Source of the DNA: Trichocoleus desertorum NBK24 | GTDB lineage: Bacteria; Cyanobacteriota; Cyanobacteriia; FACHB-46 | Direction of reading: 5' to 3' | Assembly (NCBI RefSeq): GCF_030409055.1 | Contig: NZ_CP116619.1 | Span: forward strand, 591,628 to 655,627 | Length of the DNA: 64,000 nucleotides | In this document: in pieces, positions 33,382-43,933 of the stretch | Numbering within the stretch: the stretch's first letter is position 1 | Layout: each line of letters starts with the position of its first letter | The notes under the pieces: generated by a model | The model's database searches: none | What the model was told of the DNA's origin: nothing | Seen by the model: the letters and a program-made list of their open reading frames with translations, nothing else | Position numbers and translations under genes: made by a program

Positions 33382-34002
33382 TTAGGGCAAGAGCAAGCGA
33401 GCATCCCCTGGCTTGGGTTGAAGTAACCGAGGTGGCGCTGTTGCGGGTGGCTGAACCGCCCTCGATGGCACCCCATTACTTGGCGGCGCTTGAGTAGGAG
33501 TCGTCTGGCCTATCCCAGGGCTAAACGCATTAGCCAAAGCCTGGGCTAAAACATCGCGTTGGGATCGATTCAGCCGACCAACAGCAGTGCGATCGCCCTC
33601 CAGAGGATTCGTTCTGAGGCTGTCATACCCTGGATACTGGGATTCCTGCATCAGGCTATTTGCACCCAAGTAATCCGCTAAAGTCAGCTTCCAGTCCAGG
33701 CGGTATCCCGGTGGTCGCCCTTTCACATAGACGTGGTAGCGAATCATCCGCCGCACTAATGTGTTGTTGGGGTCTACCTTTCCTGTTTCCCGACTCACGT
33801 ACTGGTTCTCACGGGGCAGATTGGGTACCTGCTGGTAGACTTTTTGCCAAGCGTCATCCACTCTGACCAAGCTTTGCGAGAAAGCAGGGGCAGGATGGAA
33901 TAAGCTAGGGTTGCCTAAAGTCATGACAGCCGCGATCGCAGTCAAACCCGCCACGCTGAGAACAGTCGCAATAAACTTTAGAACTCGATTTCGTCTTTTC
34001 AC
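33382..34002 (-). CDS. Exported protein of unknown function, coupled to rpoZ
   Basis: 206 residues from a GTG start that overlaps the rpoZ stop (GTGA). Signal peptide [19 protein letters not shown]...PAFSQS. The mature part has [18 protein letters not shown] and [20 protein letters not shown], then a Pro-rich tail. Cyanobacterial conserved protein, probably periplasmic or luminal. Confidence 0.7.
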   Translation of the reverse strand: MKRRNRVLKFIATVLSVAGLTAIAAVMTLGNPSLFHPAPAFSQSLVRVDDAWQKVYQQVPNLPRENQYVSRETGKVDPNNTLVRRMIRYHVYVKGRPPGYRLDWKLTLADYLGANSLMQESQYPGYDSLRTNPLEGDRTAVGRLNRSQRDVLAQALANAFSPGIGQTTPTQAPPSNGVPSRAVQPPATAPPRLLQPKPGDARLLLP

Positions 34003-34226
34003 TCGCCAATAATTTCTGGTTGAGTTAGCTCATCCGACATTTCCATGATCGCCCGCAACACAGGCTTCATCTTGGGGTCATCGATGCTGTCAAAATCTTC
34101 AAACCGACGACGCTTCGCCCGGTTGGCAACCTGTACCGTGATTCGATAACGATTAGAAGCGGCACCAATCAAATCTTCAGCCCGTCGCATGATTTGGGTG
34201 GTATCGAACACAGAACGCTTGTGCAT
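33999..34226 (-). CDS. rpoZ: RNA polymerase omega subunit
   Basis: 75 residues from the ATG at 34226 ([20 protein letters not shown]); the upstream start at 34250 would add eight residues. The core [19 protein letters not shown] and the end [20 protein letters not shown] are typical of cyanobacterial omega, which stabilises the beta' subunit. Confidence 0.93.
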   Translation of the reverse strand: MHKRSVFDTTQIMRRAEDLIGAASNRYRITVQVANRAKRRRFEDFDSIDDPKMKPVLRAIMEMSDELTQPEIIGE

Positions 34227-34386
34227 AGAATTTTTAACTTGGGAGAGCAATCTCTAGTCTATCAGGAGTCTCCAAGACGCTGTTTGATCGCTAAAAGTTG
34301 CCCTCATGTCTGCTTCTATAGATGTATCAAGATTTGCAAAGTTTTTGTTTGAATGATAAAGTCCGATTCAGCGTTCAGGCGATCGC

Positions 34387-35106
34387 ATGCGAACCCTTGA
34401 ATCTCCTATTTCTCAGCAACAACTTTCTCAGCAACAACGCGGGCTTGTCTTCAAGCATCACCCTCAAAAGATCGTCGCCCTAGGTGACAGCATTGTGTAC
34501 GGATTTGGCGATCCCGTTGGGGGTGGCTGGGTAGATCGGCTACGCCGCAGTTGGATGCTTCCAGACAGCCCTGGCCATGTCCTTTACAACTTAGGCGTGC
34601 GGGGAGACGGAGTTCAACAGGTAGCTCAACGTCTAGAAAGCGAATTTCGGTATCGCGGAGAGCTAAGAAACCGAGTACCAGACCTAATCGTGCTCTCGGT
34701 GGGTGTGAATGATTCGGCTCGCCTAGGCCGACCGACCGGACGCAACTTTACCGACTTTGAGCTGTTTCAGACTGAAATGAGCAGTTTACTAGACCGAGCC
34801 AAGCAACTATGCCCGGTCCTGTTTGTGGGTATGGTGCCAGTGGACGAAACCAAGATGCCGTTTCTAGATTGCTTCTATTACAGTCACTTGGAACAGGCAC
34901 GCTACCGAGAATTCACGCGATTGGCCTGTGCAGAGCGACAAATCCCTTATCTAGATGTATTCCAAAGTTGGATAGCCCGGGGTGAAGGCTGGTGGCGATC
35001 GCGCCTCTGTGATGATGGCCTTCACCCCAATGTAGCGGGGTATCAGTCACTGTTAGAAGATGTCTTAAGTTGGCCGCAATGGCTCAGTGGGCAGGACAAC
35101 CGCTAA
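34387..35106 (+). CDS. SGNH/GDSL-type hydrolase
   Basis: 239 residues. Block I is VALGDSIVYGFGD (nucleophile Ser), a Gly block follows in NLGVRGDGV, SVGVNDSARLG supplies Asn, and DDGLHPN holds the catalytic Asp/His. Likely a lipase/esterase or TesA-like acyl hydrolase of unknown substrate. No signal peptide. Converges with the pentapeptide gene by 4 bp. Confidence 0.88.
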   Translation: MRTLESPISQQQLSQQQRGLVFKHHPQKIVALGDSIVYGFGDPVGGGWVDRLRRSWMLPDSPGHVLYNLGVRGDGVQQVAQRLESEFRYRGELRNRVPDLIVLSVGVNDSARLGRPTGRNFTDFELFQTEMSSLLDRAKQLCPVLFVGMVPVDETKMPFLDCFYYSHLEQARYREFTRLACAERQIPYLDVFQSWIARGEGWWRSRLCDDGLHPNVAGYQSLLEDVLSWPQWLSGQDNR

Positions 35107-35618
35107 CGACAGCCTAAACTATCGCGCGTCGCTACTTCTGTGACGGGGTTAACGCCTTCAGCTCGTTTGCAAAGCTGGGCAATCTCGTAGCGATCGAGCA
35201 CAGCATCGGTGAAGTCTGCCCCAGTAACGGTCGCTCCCTCAAAGCTGGTGCGGGTCATGATGGCTTCTTGGAAAATTGCATTGGAAAGATCTGCCCCTTG
35301 CAAAAAGACGCGATCGACCAAGGCTCCCGTGAAGTTAGCTCCCCTTAAGTTGGCATTCAGCAGTACGCCCTTCGTTAAGATCGCGTTGGTCAAATCCGAC
35401 TCCTGAAAATTGCTCTCTCGCATTTCGGCAGCGACAAACGTTTTGCCGACCAGGTTGGCATGGGAAAAATCTTGGTTGTTTAAGTTGGCGTTGTTATAGT
35501 TCACCGTATCTATCTGTGCCCAAGCTGGAGTAGCCGACAGAATAATCCACAACCACGCCAAGCTCAGCAGCAAAATAATTCCTAAGCAGCGCCGCAAAAT
35601 GGGTTGAATTGTTTTCAC
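35103..35618 (-). CDS. Exported pentapeptide-repeat protein
   Basis: 171 residues from the GTG at 35618, which has GGAGG 9 nt upstream; the longer form to 35690 lacks such a site. N-terminal signal or anchor segment (CLGIILLLSLAWLWIILSA...PAWA), then about twelve A(N/D)Lxx/ANFxx pentapeptides forming a right-handed beta helix, and two Cys near the end. Probably luminal or periplasmic. Confidence 0.85.
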   Translation of the reverse strand: MKTIQPILRRCLGIILLLSLAWLWIILSATPAWAQIDTVNYNNANLNNQDFSHANLVGKTFVAAEMRESNFQESDLTNAILTKGVLLNANLRGANFTGALVDRVFLQGADLSNAIFQEAIMTRTSFEGATVTGADFTDAVLDRYEIAQLCKRAEGVNPVTEVATRDSLGCR

Positions 35619-35644
35619 AAAGAATAAACCTCCTGCACATTTAT

Positions 35645-36343
35645 CTAGGTTAGCGGAGGTATTGGGCCTGCTGCTTGTATCAGTTGCCAAGCTTGGTCTA
35701 CGGCCTGAACCGAAAAACCAGCTTCAATTAATAGCTGACGCGCTTCATCCACAGTCACAAATTGTAGGTCTGGAAACTGGGTCACGTCATAGGTGTCCGA
35801 TTGCGATCGCGCCATTGTCTCCGCCCAAGTTCGCAATTCCGGTAAGCTGGACGATGCAACAGGGGTAGTGAGTGACTGTGACTCATCACCTATCGCCTCA
35901 GAACTAAGCTGCTTAGCCGTCAGAAGCGCTAATAGACAATACAAAACTTCTGCCTGGAGAGACGTTAGGGCGGCAGGGACTGCTGTGGTTGCTGGATCTG
36001 AGGAAGCGATCGCAGGTGGAGTAGATGCTGCTTTTGCTTCTGCTTTTGCTTTTACAGGCTTTTTGTCTGGCAAAGACGTGGTTGAAATGGGTTTTGCAGT
36101 TTTACGAGTTGCCACACCCGCTAAGAAAGCTCCTAAAATAGCTCCAGTTCCTAACCCTGTGAAACTTCCTTTCCACATGGCTCCGGGAGCAGTGGCGACC
36201 TTGCAAACCAATCTAGGCCCAAAGAAGCGAGCTTCACAGGCCCGATTTTGGGCAGAAAAGCCAAACTGCCCTCCCAGGTACGCCCCAAAAACGCCTGACG
36301 TGAGCGCAGTAACCGTGCAAATTAGGGTACGTCTAGGAGACAT
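35645..36343 (-). CDS. Membrane protein of unknown function
   Basis: 232 residues. An N-terminal span (LICTVTALTSGVFGAYLGG) and a Gly-rich second span (GSFTGLGTGAILGAFLAGV) with two Cys between them, an Ala/Lys/Pro linker, and a helical end (VDEARQLLIEAGFSVQAVDQAWQLI). Starts and ends close to the pentapeptide gene; the two may be cotranscribed. Confidence 0.6.
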   Translation of the reverse strand: MSPRRTLICTVTALTSGVFGAYLGGQFGFSAQNRACEARFFGPRLVCKVATAPGAMWKGSFTGLGTGAILGAFLAGVATRKTAKPISTTSLPDKKPVKAKAEAKAASTPPAIASSDPATTAVPAALTSLQAEVLYCLLALLTAKQLSSEAIGDESQSLTTPVASSSLPELRTWAETMARSQSDTYDVTQFPDLQFVTVDEARQLLIEAGFSVQAVDQAWQLIQAAGPIPPLT

Positions 36344-36443
36344 CAGCGCCTCTGGCGGGACTTCTAGATGGGCTATACCAAGCTGACTTAGGTTTATTCT
36401 AAGCCAGCTTTTTAATTCAGCCTAGCTTTTTAGCTCAGCTAGA

Positions 36444-39400
36444 TCAGCCCGTATTCCGCATACCCGCAGCAATGCCGTTGATGGTGAGCAAAGCTCCCCG
36501 GAGCAGTTCTCCCTTGCTATAGCGGGAGCGAATAATAGCAGTGGTAGAGCTGCTACGATGCTGGCGCAAACGCTTGAGCAGAGACACCTGCAAGAATCCC
36601 AGCGGCACAATCGTACCATTGCGAAGTTGCACCGATCGCTGAAGTTCTGGGTCACCATCCAGTAAGCGCTTATGACCCGTGATAGTCAGAACCAAATCTC
36701 GTGTCAGGTGGTACTCTTTGGCGATCTGCTCGTACAAAGCTTCAAATCGGACTCGATCCTCTGGCTCTGACAGTTCTCCTACATAGTGGTGGGCAATTTG
36801 CAAGTCCACCTTAGCCAAGGTCATTTCCACTTTAGAAATCACCATCTTGAAGAAGGGCCACTTGTAGTAAAAGTAGCGCAACAGCTTCAAGTGTTCTTCT
36901 GGTTCCTCTTGTAAAAATTGATCTAGAGCAGCGCCGACCCCATACCAAGATGGCACTAAGAAACGGCTTTGGGTCCAGCTAAACACCCAAGGAATAGCCC
37001 GCAAACTGCCCAAGTCTTTTTTGCCGCCCCGGCGCGCTGGACGAGAACTGATTTGCAGTTGACTGATTTCTTCGATGGGGGTGACTTGGTGGAAGAAGTC
37101 AACAAAATCTGGCTGCTCGTAGATTAAGGCGCGATAGTGGGTCCGCGATCGCCGAGACAGTTCCTCCATAATTTCGTTCCAGGGTTGAATGTCATCAAAC
37201 CCATTCCGCAGCAAGCTGGTTTGAATCACCGCAGTCGTGACGGTTTCCAAGTTGAAGAGCGCCAGTTCTGGTAAAGAATACTTAGAAGCTAAGACTTCTC
37301 CCTGCTCAGTAATCTTGATCCGACCGTTTACGCTCCGACCGGGCTGCGCCAAAATCGCTTCGTAAGCAGGGCCACCCCCCCGACCGACTGATCCACCCCG
37401 ACCGTGGAAGATCCGCAGATGAATTCCGTAGGTTTCGGCAATCTGCTGCAAGGCTTGCTGAGCTTTATGAATTTCCCAGTTGCTGCTGAGAAAGCCAGAG
37501 TCTTTGTTGCTATCTGAGTAGCCCAACATTACCTCTTGCAGCATCGGCAGCATCAGCTCTGGGTTGGTTGCTGCTACATAGCCCCCTGCCAGAAAAGCTC
37601 GATACAAGGGCAGTTCAAAGATATCTAGCATCACCGAGGGCGCTTGCTTCAAGTCTTCCACGGTTTCAAACAGAGGCACAACCTGAAGCGTCCCCATGCC
37701 CGTAGCGGGGTCGTAAAGTCCTGCTTCTTTGGCTAGAAGCAGCACTTCTAGCAAGTCGCTAGCCTCATGACTCATGCTAATCACGTAGGTTTGGCAAATT
37801 TCAGGGCCAAACTCCTGCTGCAATTTCCGCACAACCCGGAAAGTTTCAATAATTTCGCAGGTTTTTTCGGAGAAGGGCAGCTCGGCTGGAATCAGCGGTC
37901 GCCGCGTTTGCAACTCAGTGGCCAGCCAGAGCGATCGCTGCGCCTCGGACATGTCGTTGTAGGACTTGGGCAGAATTTGCAGATATTCTGCCACTTCATT
38001 GAACACATCTGAGTGGCGGGAGCTTTCTTGACGAATATCCAAATGAGCCAGGTTGAAACCGTAAATCTCCACCTGACAAATCAGATTCTCTAGCTCGCGG
38101 CAGCTCAGCCCAGTTGCGGTCAAGTTGCGATGAATCAGTTGCAGTTCAGCTAAGAACTCAGCCCCAGAGCGATAGGTATTTGCAGGCTGACTCTCCAGAA
38201 TTTCGTTTTGCAGGTAGTCTCCTGTCTGCAAGCGAGAGTTGCGTGCCTGAGTATTTTCTAAGCGTTGGAGAACGTAGGCGAGCTTGAGGCGGTACGGTTC
38301 TTGGCGATAGCGAATAGCCAATCGGTCGTACACCTCAGGCAGCTGCATTTGATCCTGTTCTAGGGATTCCAGGAGGTCAGGTAAAACATCGCACCAATGC
38401 AGCGAGAGGCTCAATAAGTTGGTGAGCCGCCGCACCGACTGGAGGTATTTTTCTAGAACTAAGTTGCGCTGGTAACAGGCCGTTTGCCAAGTAATTTGAG
38501 GCGTAACAGAAGGGTTACCATCTCGGTCTGACCCAACCCAAGAACCAAATTTGCAGAAACTATGTTGAGGCGGACGCAACCGGGGAAAAGAAGTGTCAAG
38601 CGCCCGTTTGAAGCGTTGATAGAGCTGAGGAATCACATCAAACAACACTTCTTGGAAATAGTGCAACGTGTAGTCCACTTCATCCAAGACCGTGGGCTTG
38701 AACTGGTGCAACTCGTCGGTACGCCACCAGAGGCGAATTTCCTCGGTGAGTTGCTCGCGCAGGGCTTCCAATTCCCAGGAAGAAACAAGATTGGCCGCAT
38801 CGCCGCCTTCCTCAATGCGATCGAGCTGGCGCAGAATTTTGGCAATCCGTCGCTGTTTGTCCCGAATCGTATGGCGAACAATTTCGGTGGGGTGAGCCGT
38901 GAAGACCAACCGCACGTCCAATTGGTCTATCAATCTTTGAATATGCTGCGGGGGCACATTCAGGTCTCGTAGCTTGGGAAACAACCCGTGAAAGGTTCCC
39001 ATCTCTCGGCGGGGTAGGTTGGGCTCTTGCAGGCTCTTTTCTAGGAGATTGGCTTGCAAATCCAGTTGTGGCTCGGCAGCCGACTGATCAAGAGGTTCGC
39101 CCATGAGCGAGGCGATTAAGTCTTGGGAGCGATCGCTATTTTGCGATCCACCGCCCTCATAAGCAGCTCGATATTGTTGCTGTTGGCCCCGCTGCTCGTA
39201 ATGCTGCTCAACAATATTGATTAATTGAAAGTAAAGCGCGAAAGCCCGAGCGGCCCGAATCGCTTCGTTAAGGTCGAGCTTTTCGACTACCTTTAAAACC
39301 TCTGGTTCCAAAGCATTAGCGGCTTGTCCTTCCGGCGAGCACATGGCCCGTAGTTGATTTAACAAGTCCACCAGCTCTTGACCGCATTCCTGCTGTAGCA

Positions 39401-39572
39401 CCGATTCCCACAAATCTTCCACGACTTTTAGGCGTTCGCGTAGGGGAAATGGCGTTTTTTGATGCGGAAACAGCTCTGAGGTAGTGCTCACAGCCATTGT
39501 TTGTGATGCCTCTGGGGCCGACATGGCTACAGAGCTGTAGGCATCATCTGACGAATGGAAGGTTGAACTCAT
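36444..39572 (-). CDS. ppc: Phosphoenolpyruvate carboxylase
   Basis: 1042 residues, a normal size for cyanobacterial PEPC. It fixes bicarbonate onto PEP to give oxaloacetate (anaplerosis). Signatures are [13 protein letters not shown] (catalytic His), [28 protein letters not shown] (PEP/effector loop) and the C-terminal [10 protein letters not shown]. The ~50 N-terminal residues before FPLRERL are extra and poorly conserved. Own promoter region at 39573-39846. Confidence 0.97.
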   Translation of the reverse strand: MSSTFHSSDDAYSSVAMSAPEASQTMAVSTTSELFPHQKTPFPLRERLKVVEDLWESVLQQECGQELVDLLNQLRAMCSPEGQAANALEPEVLKVVEKLDLNEAIRAARAFALYFQLINIVEQHYEQRGQQQQYRAAYEGGGSQNSDRSQDLIASLMGEPLDQSAAEPQLDLQANLLEKSLQEPNLPRREMGTFHGLFPKLRDLNVPPQHIQRLIDQLDVRLVFTAHPTEIVRHTIRDKQRRIAKILRQLDRIEEGGDAANLVSSWELEALREQLTEEIRLWWRTDELHQFKPTVLDEVDYTLHYFQEVLFDVIPQLYQRFKRALDTSFPRLRPPQHSFCKFGSWVGSDRDGNPSVTPQITWQTACYQRNLVLEKYLQSVRRLTNLLSLSLHWCDVLPDLLESLEQDQMQLPEVYDRLAIRYRQEPYRLKLAYVLQRLENTQARNSRLQTGDYLQNEILESQPANTYRSGAEFLAELQLIHRNLTATGLSCRELENLICQVEIYGFNLAHLDIRQESSRHSDVFNEVAEYLQILPKSYNDMSEAQRSLWLATELQTRRPLIPAELPFSEKTCEIIETFRVVRKLQQEFGPEICQTYVISMSHEASDLLEVLLLAKEAGLYDPATGMGTLQVVPLFETVEDLKQAPSVMLDIFELPLYRAFLAGGYVAATNPELMLPMLQEVMLGYSDSNKDSGFLSSNWEIHKAQQALQQIAETYGIHLRIFHGRGGSVGRGGGPAYEAILAQPGRSVNGRIKITEQGEVLASKYSLPELALFNLETVTTAVIQTSLLRNGFDDIQPWNEIMEELSRRSRTHYRALIYEQPDFVDFFHQVTPIEEISQLQISSRPARRGGKKDLGSLRAIPWVFSWTQSRFLVPSWYGVGAALDQFLQEEPEEHLKLLRYFYYKWPFFKMVISKVEMTLAKVDLQIAHHYVGELSEPEDRVRFEALYEQIAKEYHLTRDLVLTITGHKRLLDGDPELQRSVQLRNGTIVPLGFLQVSLLKRLRQHRSSSTTAIIRSRYSKGELLRGALLTINGIAAGMRNTG

Positions 39573-39846
39573 GGAGTCTGTTCCAGCCCAGTTAAAATAC
39601 TCAACAATTTTATGGGTTAAGCTCTAATTTTGGGGATTTTAGCGTCAATAAAGCCTGACTCTACCCCAATCTTGTGCTTGTTTCGGTTCATTACTAGCAT
39701 TTAGACCTGTCGCCTTCTTGAGGCAGTCTGCAAAACTAGCTTCAAGCAGTCATTGAGAGTTATTGAGACCAGTCTCAGGAAGTACAACAAGAACCCGCTA
39801 GATTTCAGAGCTAAAAAATAGTATCAGAATTCAAGTGACTTAAAGG

Positions 39847-40074
39847 TCACTCAGAAATTTCAGGATTAGCCGGATGAGGAGTTGGAAAGTCTACAGGGGG
39901 TAAGCGATCGCCCCTAAATACTTCCTCGCTCATCTGCCCCAACTCTTGCATCCACTCGGCTAATGCTTTACCGCCCAACAAGGCTACAAGTAAAGGGCCA
40001 GTGGCTAAGCTCAGCCAGGGATTAGGGTTGGCTCTAGATCGATCAGGGTTAGGTCGCTTTGAGGTGGATGGCAT
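39847..40074 (-). CDS. Small hypothetical protein
   Basis: 75 residues: a polar, Pro/Arg-rich N-terminus, one hydrophobic stretch (WLSLATGPLLVALLGGKALA) and an acidic Pro-rich tail. No family recognised. Confidence 0.45.
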   Translation of the reverse strand: MPSTSKRPNPDRSRANPNPWLSLATGPLLVALLGGKALAEWMQELGQMSEEVFRGDRLPPVDFPTPHPANPEISE

Positions 40075-40462
40075 AGCAAGGCCCTACAGACTGCTAATCA
40101 AGCGTTGAGTTGGAATGTCAGGTTGAAGCGGCTTACTAGTGTTAACTAGCATGTGCTACGCTGCGTCAAAGCTTACCCTGTTATAGTCAGACGGCCAAAC
40201 CAGTTGTAAAGCTTTTTAGCGATCCTCAGCCACTTTTGGAGCTTGGTATTGCTCTAGTAATAAAAGACTTAAGCTGGTATTTGCACAGCGTCTTAGGATG
40301 AGATAGTCTTCGTCAGTATAACGTTTCTGGAAGCGATCGCATCTGTCTTAGTAGTTTAACCAAACTTGTAATTTAACCAAGCTTAGGGGTTTAACTAGGC
40401 CAGAGGGCGTTACTCGTAAAAAGGCGGGCTGCTCAGTTGAATCAATCCAACGGGTCGGGGCT
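40075..40462. other. Intergenic region upstream of the DUF1574 gene
   Basis: No gene seen. Three direct repeats TTTAAC(C/T)A start at 40355, 40372 and 40390 (17-18 bp apart), just before the DUF1574 gene; they could bind a regulator. Confidence 0.4.
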
Positions 40463-43400
40463 TTGATGGTGAATGTAAATGAACGGGCTTCAGGTCGTCA
40501 GGCCGTCATCGCACAGTGGGTTGTCCGTGCCATTAATTTGCATGGCGTACGGGTCCACGTTAGGTTGCGCGGAAATCTCCTCCATATTCTGTGTGAAGGG
40601 CCGCAACCTCCAGACTCGGCTGTCGTAATGAGTCGCGTGGTAGAAGCGCTGGCCCAAGCAGATTTGGCTGCCTTGCTGCCTCCCGATCCACATCCGATTT
40701 ACCAGATTTTTCTCTATGGTCGTGGCTTGGGGAGCGATCGCCCTAGTTGGTCAGAGCCAATCTATCTCAACCAGCTCGATCGGCATTTAGAACAGCTTAA
40801 GCATCTCCAACCCCCACCGCCTGATCTCTCTAGCTTCGCCTTACGACAACCGCCTCTACAGTCCCGTGACTCAGCCACAACTTCGGTCTCAGCTAGGACT
40901 GCGGTCAAAGCAGTTCCTACAACTCCGAAAGCCAATAGAGCACCATCTAATAAACCTGCAAGTTCGCCAACCGCAACTCAACCCAAAACTCCATCTACCC
41001 CCACAGCTCCTCGCTCTACCTCGGCAGCAGGTACAGCCCTCTTGGTTCCCAACCGCACTTTAGCGAAGCAAGGTAAACCAGAGGCGATCGCTCGTTATTT
41101 GAGTGAAACCCTGGGAGCAATGGGAGTTGCGGTTGAAGTGACGGCTAAGGCGATTCCCTGTACGCCGGATGCTGCTACCGACAACCAGCATCGCAATCAG
41201 CGACTTTGGATTATCTGTGAAGCACCCTATAGCCCCGATCCTGCAACTCTTGCCGAGCCGATCGCGCAAAAGCTCCGAGGTTTGGAGCTAAATAGTTTTC
41301 GAGACGCTTTAGTTTTTAGTCAGGTCAGCGGTGAGCCTCGACCCGATTGGCGGCTACAGGTTGACTTAACCCCTCCCGATGAAATGCTCAAAGACTGGGC
41401 GCGTTGGGGTGATGTGCAAGCGATCGCCCGCCTCCTCAATCGCCCCCTGGCCGCAGAGAAAGTTGAAGTGGTAGCAGAGCTAAAAGAATCAACCCTGCAT
41501 CTACTTTGTAGTATTGCTAACTCGGATGGCAAAACAACGAGTGAAGCCCCCAGTCGAGCCACGGTAGTCCCGACAATTTCAACTTTACTGGAAGCTTTAG
41601 CCCCCCAAGGGATTCATGCAGCCACTCTTTACGGTCAGGTAGCGGGTCAAGAAGCGCCTGCTTGGGTAGATTGGCTCAACTTACCTGCGGCTGAACATGG
41701 CGCATTAACAGAGTCAGCGCTGGCATTGGCGCAACAAGGCGATCGCCCTGCCTTGCAGTTTTTGTTGAGTCGCCTCCTCAACCCTAATCTAGATCGGCGC
41801 TTGGCAACTGGAGGGGTACGCATTCAAGTCCTAGATCGAGAGGATTTGTTGCACATCATGAGCGATGCACCCGTTTGCCCCAAACAAAGGCAGGTAGGGC
41901 CAACTGTCGCTAAATTTGTGCGGCAACTCCAGATTCCTAACGTAGCAGGGATTCGGGTGTATGGCCGTCGAGCAGGTCAGAAGCGTCCGCTGTGGAGTTA
42001 TGGCGCTGACTTTGCGACCCGCGATCGCCTTGTCCCAGAAGCCACTCCAGAGTTTGCCGCCTCAGATGCCTATGTCAATGAGTTATTAACCCAACCCAAC
42101 GAGATTGGTCTCCGCCCTGAGCTAACTTCTGAAGCCCTACAGGCAGCAGTTAGCCAAACGACGCAGCGCGTTACTCAAACACTGCAACAGATTTTGCTGC
42201 GATCGCAGTTGTTCTTGCCCAACGATCAAGCTTTGGGGCAGCAGGTAAGCTATAAAGCAGCAGCCGTGGCTGTGGTTTGGGGTACCTTAGGGCTACTGTT
42301 AACTCTGCAAGCAGACTGGGTCTTGGGTCAAATTCTTCAAGTGAGAACCAATGTAGCCTCAGTAGATGCTCGGCCCACCACTGCATCTGATCAAGGAGCG
42401 GTAGCTCAAAGATCTGTAGCTCAAGGCTCAGCCACTCAAGAGTCTGTAGCTACGAATGCAGCCACCCGACCACGCCCTCCCCTAGCTGTGCCTAAACCCC
42501 CGGTATCGCTCCAGAAACCTCAGGGGAATGATAAAAAAGTCTTTAATGCATCTGGCTTTACCGACTCCATTACTCCAGTAGAAGCCCTAGCAAATGGCAG
42601 TGGCATCGCCCCCAAATCTTTACCCGCAGAACCGCTAAAAACGACTGCCACTTCAGCTGCAATTTTGGCCGCAGCTCGATCGCCTTATCCCACCTTCAAC
42701 AGTCGTCAGTTAGATGAAAAGTTGGCCCTTTACTACCAACGTCTTGCAGAATCTGGCCCCCCCGACATCTTGGTGATAGGAAGTTCTAGAGCCTTGCGAG
42801 GCGTTGACCCCGCCGCCCTCCAGAAAGCTTTGGCAACTCAAGGTTACGCTGGCTTGAGTGTGTTCAACTTTGGGGTCAATGGAGCGACGGCTCAAGTCGT
42901 AGATGTCATTTTGCGCCAAGTGCTTACGCCTGATCAGATGCCGAAGCTGATTGTGTGGGCGGATGGGGCGCGAGCGTTTAACAGCGGTCGAGTTGATATT
43001 ACTTACAACGCGATCGCTGTTTCTGAAGGGTATCGGCAGGTTTTAGCGGGTCAGATTCCTGATACACCGAATGGTACGGCTTCGAGCGCTGCAACTTCAG
43101 TCGCCACAAACAACCTAAATGCTGCAACTCCAGCAGGGACGCCCTCCGATGCCAACCAGGGTGTTGGCACTTCTCTAACAGCTAGTTATCAAGCCTTGAA
43201 CCAATGGATGAGTGAATCTTTGGGTACCTTTTCTGCAACCTATGCCCAGCGCGATCAACTGAAACAGTTATTGCAGCAACAATGGTCAGGTGTGTTGAAG
43301 CAGAAGCCAACTTTAGAAGAATTACTGGCAACCCAAGGCCAATTTGCGGCAAAATCGGCCTCGCCTAATGCTGAGGGAGTTGAACCAGATTCACTCCTCT

Positions 43401-43855
43401 ATGCGATCGATTTTGATGGTTTCTTGCCGCTGTCTCTACGGTTTAATCCCGCGACTTATTATCAGAAATACGCCAAAGTTTCGGGAGACTACGATAGCGA
43501 CTATGATGCATTTGAGTTGAAGGGTAAGCAAATGCAGGCCCTCACGTCTTTGGTGCAGTTTACCCAGGCCCAAGACATCCCCCTAGTCTTTGTGAACCTA
43601 CCGCTAACCCAAGACTACTTAGATGCGGTCCGGATGGAGCATGAAGTTGAGTTTCGCCAGCAGATGCTCCAGCTATCCACTGAGAATGGGTTTGTCTTTC
43701 GAGATTTGAGTCAGCTTTGGCCGACTGAAAATGATTATTTTTCTGACCCTAGTCACCTGAATCGCTACGGAGCCTACGAAGTCTCGAATCGCTTGGCTCA
43801 AGACCCCCTGATTCCTTGGCCGCGATCGCAAACTTCAGCCGCTAACACCCCCTAA
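40463..43855 (+). CDS. DUF1574 protein with four N-terminal repeats
   Basis: 1130 residues. Residues ~10-115, 200-305, 315-410 and 425-530 are four versions of one ~100-residue domain, each with an I...L...L start, a LHILCE-like strand and a closing YGR.xGQ.RPxW. A linker (AAVAVVWGTLGLLLTLQAD near 600) may be a membrane span. The C-terminal half is the DUF1574 SGNH-like domain: DILVIGSSRALRGVDP, NFGVNGATAQ and SDPSHLNRYGAYEV (Asp/His). The next gene is an MBOAT acyltransferase; the pair resembles AlgX/AlgI-type polysaccharide O-acetylation partners. Confidence 0.85.
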   Translation: MMVNVNERASGRQAVIAQWVVRAINLHGVRVHVRLRGNLLHILCEGPQPPDSAVVMSRVVEALAQADLAALLPPDPHPIYQIFLYGRGLGSDRPSWSEPIYLNQLDRHLEQLKHLQPPPPDLSSFALRQPPLQSRDSATTSVSARTAVKAVPTTPKANRAPSNKPASSPTATQPKTPSTPTAPRSTSAAGTALLVPNRTLAKQGKPEAIARYLSETLGAMGVAVEVTAKAIPCTPDAATDNQHRNQRLWIICEAPYSPDPATLAEPIAQKLRGLELNSFRDALVFSQVSGEPRPDWRLQVDLTPPDEMLKDWARWGDVQAIARLLNRPLAAEKVEVVAELKESTLHLLCSIANSDGKTTSEAPSRATVVPTISTLLEALAPQGIHAATLYGQVAGQEAPAWVDWLNLPAAEHGALTESALALAQQGDRPALQFLLSRLLNPNLDRRLATGGVRIQVLDREDLLHIMSDAPVCPKQRQVGPTVAKFVRQLQIPNVAGIRVYGRRAGQKRPLWSYGADFATRDRLVPEATPEFAASDAYVNELLTQPNEIGLRPELTSEALQAAVSQTTQRVTQTLQQILLRSQLFLPNDQALGQQVSYKAAAVAVVWGTLGLLLTLQADWVLGQILQVRTNVASVDARPTTASDQGAVAQRSVAQGSATQESVATNAATRPRPPLAVPKPPVSLQKPQGNDKKVFNASGFTDSITPVEALANGSGIAPKSLPAEPLKTTATSAAILAAARSPYPTFNSRQLDEKLALYYQRLAESGPPDILVIGSSRALRGVDPAALQKALATQGYAGLSVFNFGVNGATAQVVDVILRQVLTPDQMPKLIVWADGARAFNSGRVDITYNAIAVSEGYRQVLAGQIPDTPNGTASSAATSVATNNLNAATPAGTPSDANQGVGTSLTASYQALNQWMSESLGTFSATYAQRDQLKQLLQQQWSGVLKQKPTLEELLATQGQFAAKSASPNAEGVEPDSLLYAIDFDGFLPLSLRFNPATYYQKYAKVSGDYDSDYDAFELKGKQMQALTSLVQFTQAQDIPLVFVNLPLTQDYLDAVRMEHEVEFRQQMLQLSTENGFVFRDLSQLWPTENDYFSDPSHLNRYGAYEVSNRLAQDPLIPWPRSQTSAANTP

Positions 43856-43933
43856 ACCTTGCCAGTCCCGGATAGCTATTTCTAATGGGACAATTCTGTC
43901 GTATCCTCGGCCCAGTTGATTCTGCTCCTACCC

